64,000 nt of DNA, from NCBI RefSeq assembly GCF_026241895.1, contig NZ_JAPJIV010000007.1, positions 186,001-250,000 on the forward strand. Reading direction: 5' to 3'. Shown here in pieces: positions 63,636-64,000 of this stretch. The stretch's first letter is position 1, and every line of letters begins with the position of its first letter. The DNA comes from Pseudomonas sp. RIT-562. GTDB lineage: Bacteria > Pseudomonadota > Gammaproteobacteria > Pseudomonadales > Pseudomonadaceae. The translations under genes and the position numbers were made by a program. The notes under the pieces were generated by a model that was not told the origin of the DNA, ran no database searches, and saw only the letters and a program-made list of their open reading frames with translations.

Positions 63636-64000
63636 ATCCGGTGCAGTCGCCGTTTGAGGCACTGACGATCCTGATCGCCGAGGACAGCGCGGCCGATCGC
63701 CTGTTGCTGTCCACTATCGTGCGCCGTCAGGGCCATGCGGTATTGACCGCAGCGAACGGCGCCGAAGCTGTCGAGGCATTCCGCTCACAGCACCCGCAAC
63801 TGGTGTTGATGGACGCCATGATGCCGGTGATGGACGGTTTTGAAGCCGCACGGCAGATCAAGGCGCTGGCCGGGGAAACCCTGGTACCCATCATCTTCCT
63901 CACCTCCCTCACCGAAAGCGAAGCCCTGGCACGCTGCCTGGAGGCGGGGGGCGACGACTTTCTGGCGAAGCCTTATAACCAGGTAATCCTCGCGGCCAAG
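63632..64000 (+). CDS. hsbR: HsbR-like response regulator (C-terminus cut by window edge)
   Basis: The first 123 codons of a response regulator run to the window end. The receiver domain is complete to about the Lys: LTILIAEDSAADRLLLSTIV, VLMDAMMPVMDGFEAA (phosphoacceptor Asp), LTSLTESEALARCLEAGGDDFLAKPYNQV. In relatives the next part is a PP2C-type phosphatase and a kinase domain acting on HsbA. The start is uncertain: TTG 63632 overlapping the hsbA stop, or GTG 63641. Neither has a clear ribosome site. Confidence 0.78.
   Translation, partial: MNPVQSPFEALTILIAEDSAADRLLLSTIVRRQGHAVLTAANGAEAVEAFRSQHPQLVLMDAMMPVMDGFEAARQIKALAGETLVPIIFLTSLTESEALARCLEAGGDDFLAKPYNQVILAAK

Overview
The window is a chromosomal segment of a fluorescent Pseudomonas, most likely of the P. 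fluorescens group. This rests on recognisable gene content and order: lapD-lapG, the recQ/MarR/FimV-like/plpD run, trkH-ydjA-cpxA-spy-cpxR, scpAB-rluB, phhR/phhABC and the flgF-to-fliJ flagellar block. GC content is high, and pseudomonad REP/REPIN repeats occur between genes throughout. No phage, insertion sequence, CRISPR array, tRNA or rRNA was seen. The gene content is core or near-core; the variable parts are the repeats, the central part of flagellin and the flagellin-modification slot.

1-3.5 kb (minus strand): biofilm control genes lapD (cut by the window start) and lapG, then a DUF454 membrane protein and a YecA/UPF0149 protein. 3.5-4.65 kb: a non-coding repeat structure of two roughly 330-bp inverted arms around a 16-bp tandem array and REP sequences. 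4.9-12.1 kb: recQ, a MarR regulator, a FimV-like protein without LysM, the patatin autotransporter plpD and a small SelW/Rdx-type protein. 12.1-18.5 kb: an EamA transporter, two AraC regulators, a metallophosphoesterase that looks like the phosphate-starvation phospholipase PlcP and sits behind a three-unit Pho box, a COG4341 HD protein, an Mpo1-like membrane protein and trkH.

18.5-28.6 kb: nitroreductase ydjA, the Cpx-type envelope stress locus, yciI, yciB, the PHP nuclease rnm, yciO, scpA, scpB, a DUF1289 protein and rluB. 28.6-38 kb: two small candidate ORFs ahead of an aromatic amino acid permease, arfB, an MFS transporter, two small unknown proteins, and the phenylalanine catabolic operon phhABC with its regulator phhR and an operator-like site.

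38-64 kb (plus strand): flagellar genes in the order flgFGHIJKL, a lone FabH-like ketoacyl synthase, fliC, flaG, fliD, fliS, fliT-like, fleQ, fleS, fleR, fliEFGHIJ, then the HptB-pathway anti-anti-sigma factor hsbA and the start of its partner response regulator. Promoter signals fit the known hierarchy. There are GG-N10-GC sigma-54 elements before flgF, fleS and fliE, and a sigma-28 (FliA) element before fliC. FleQ drives fleSR, FleSR drives the basal-body and rod/hook genes, and FliA drives flagellin.

Points that deserve follow-up are the triple Pho box with the PlcP reinterpretation, the small ORFs ahead of the permease, the FabH-like gene standing alone in the slot of the flagellin glycosylation island, the duplicated flagellin modules, a REP sequence that forms the C-terminus of FleS, and the long inverted-repeat element.
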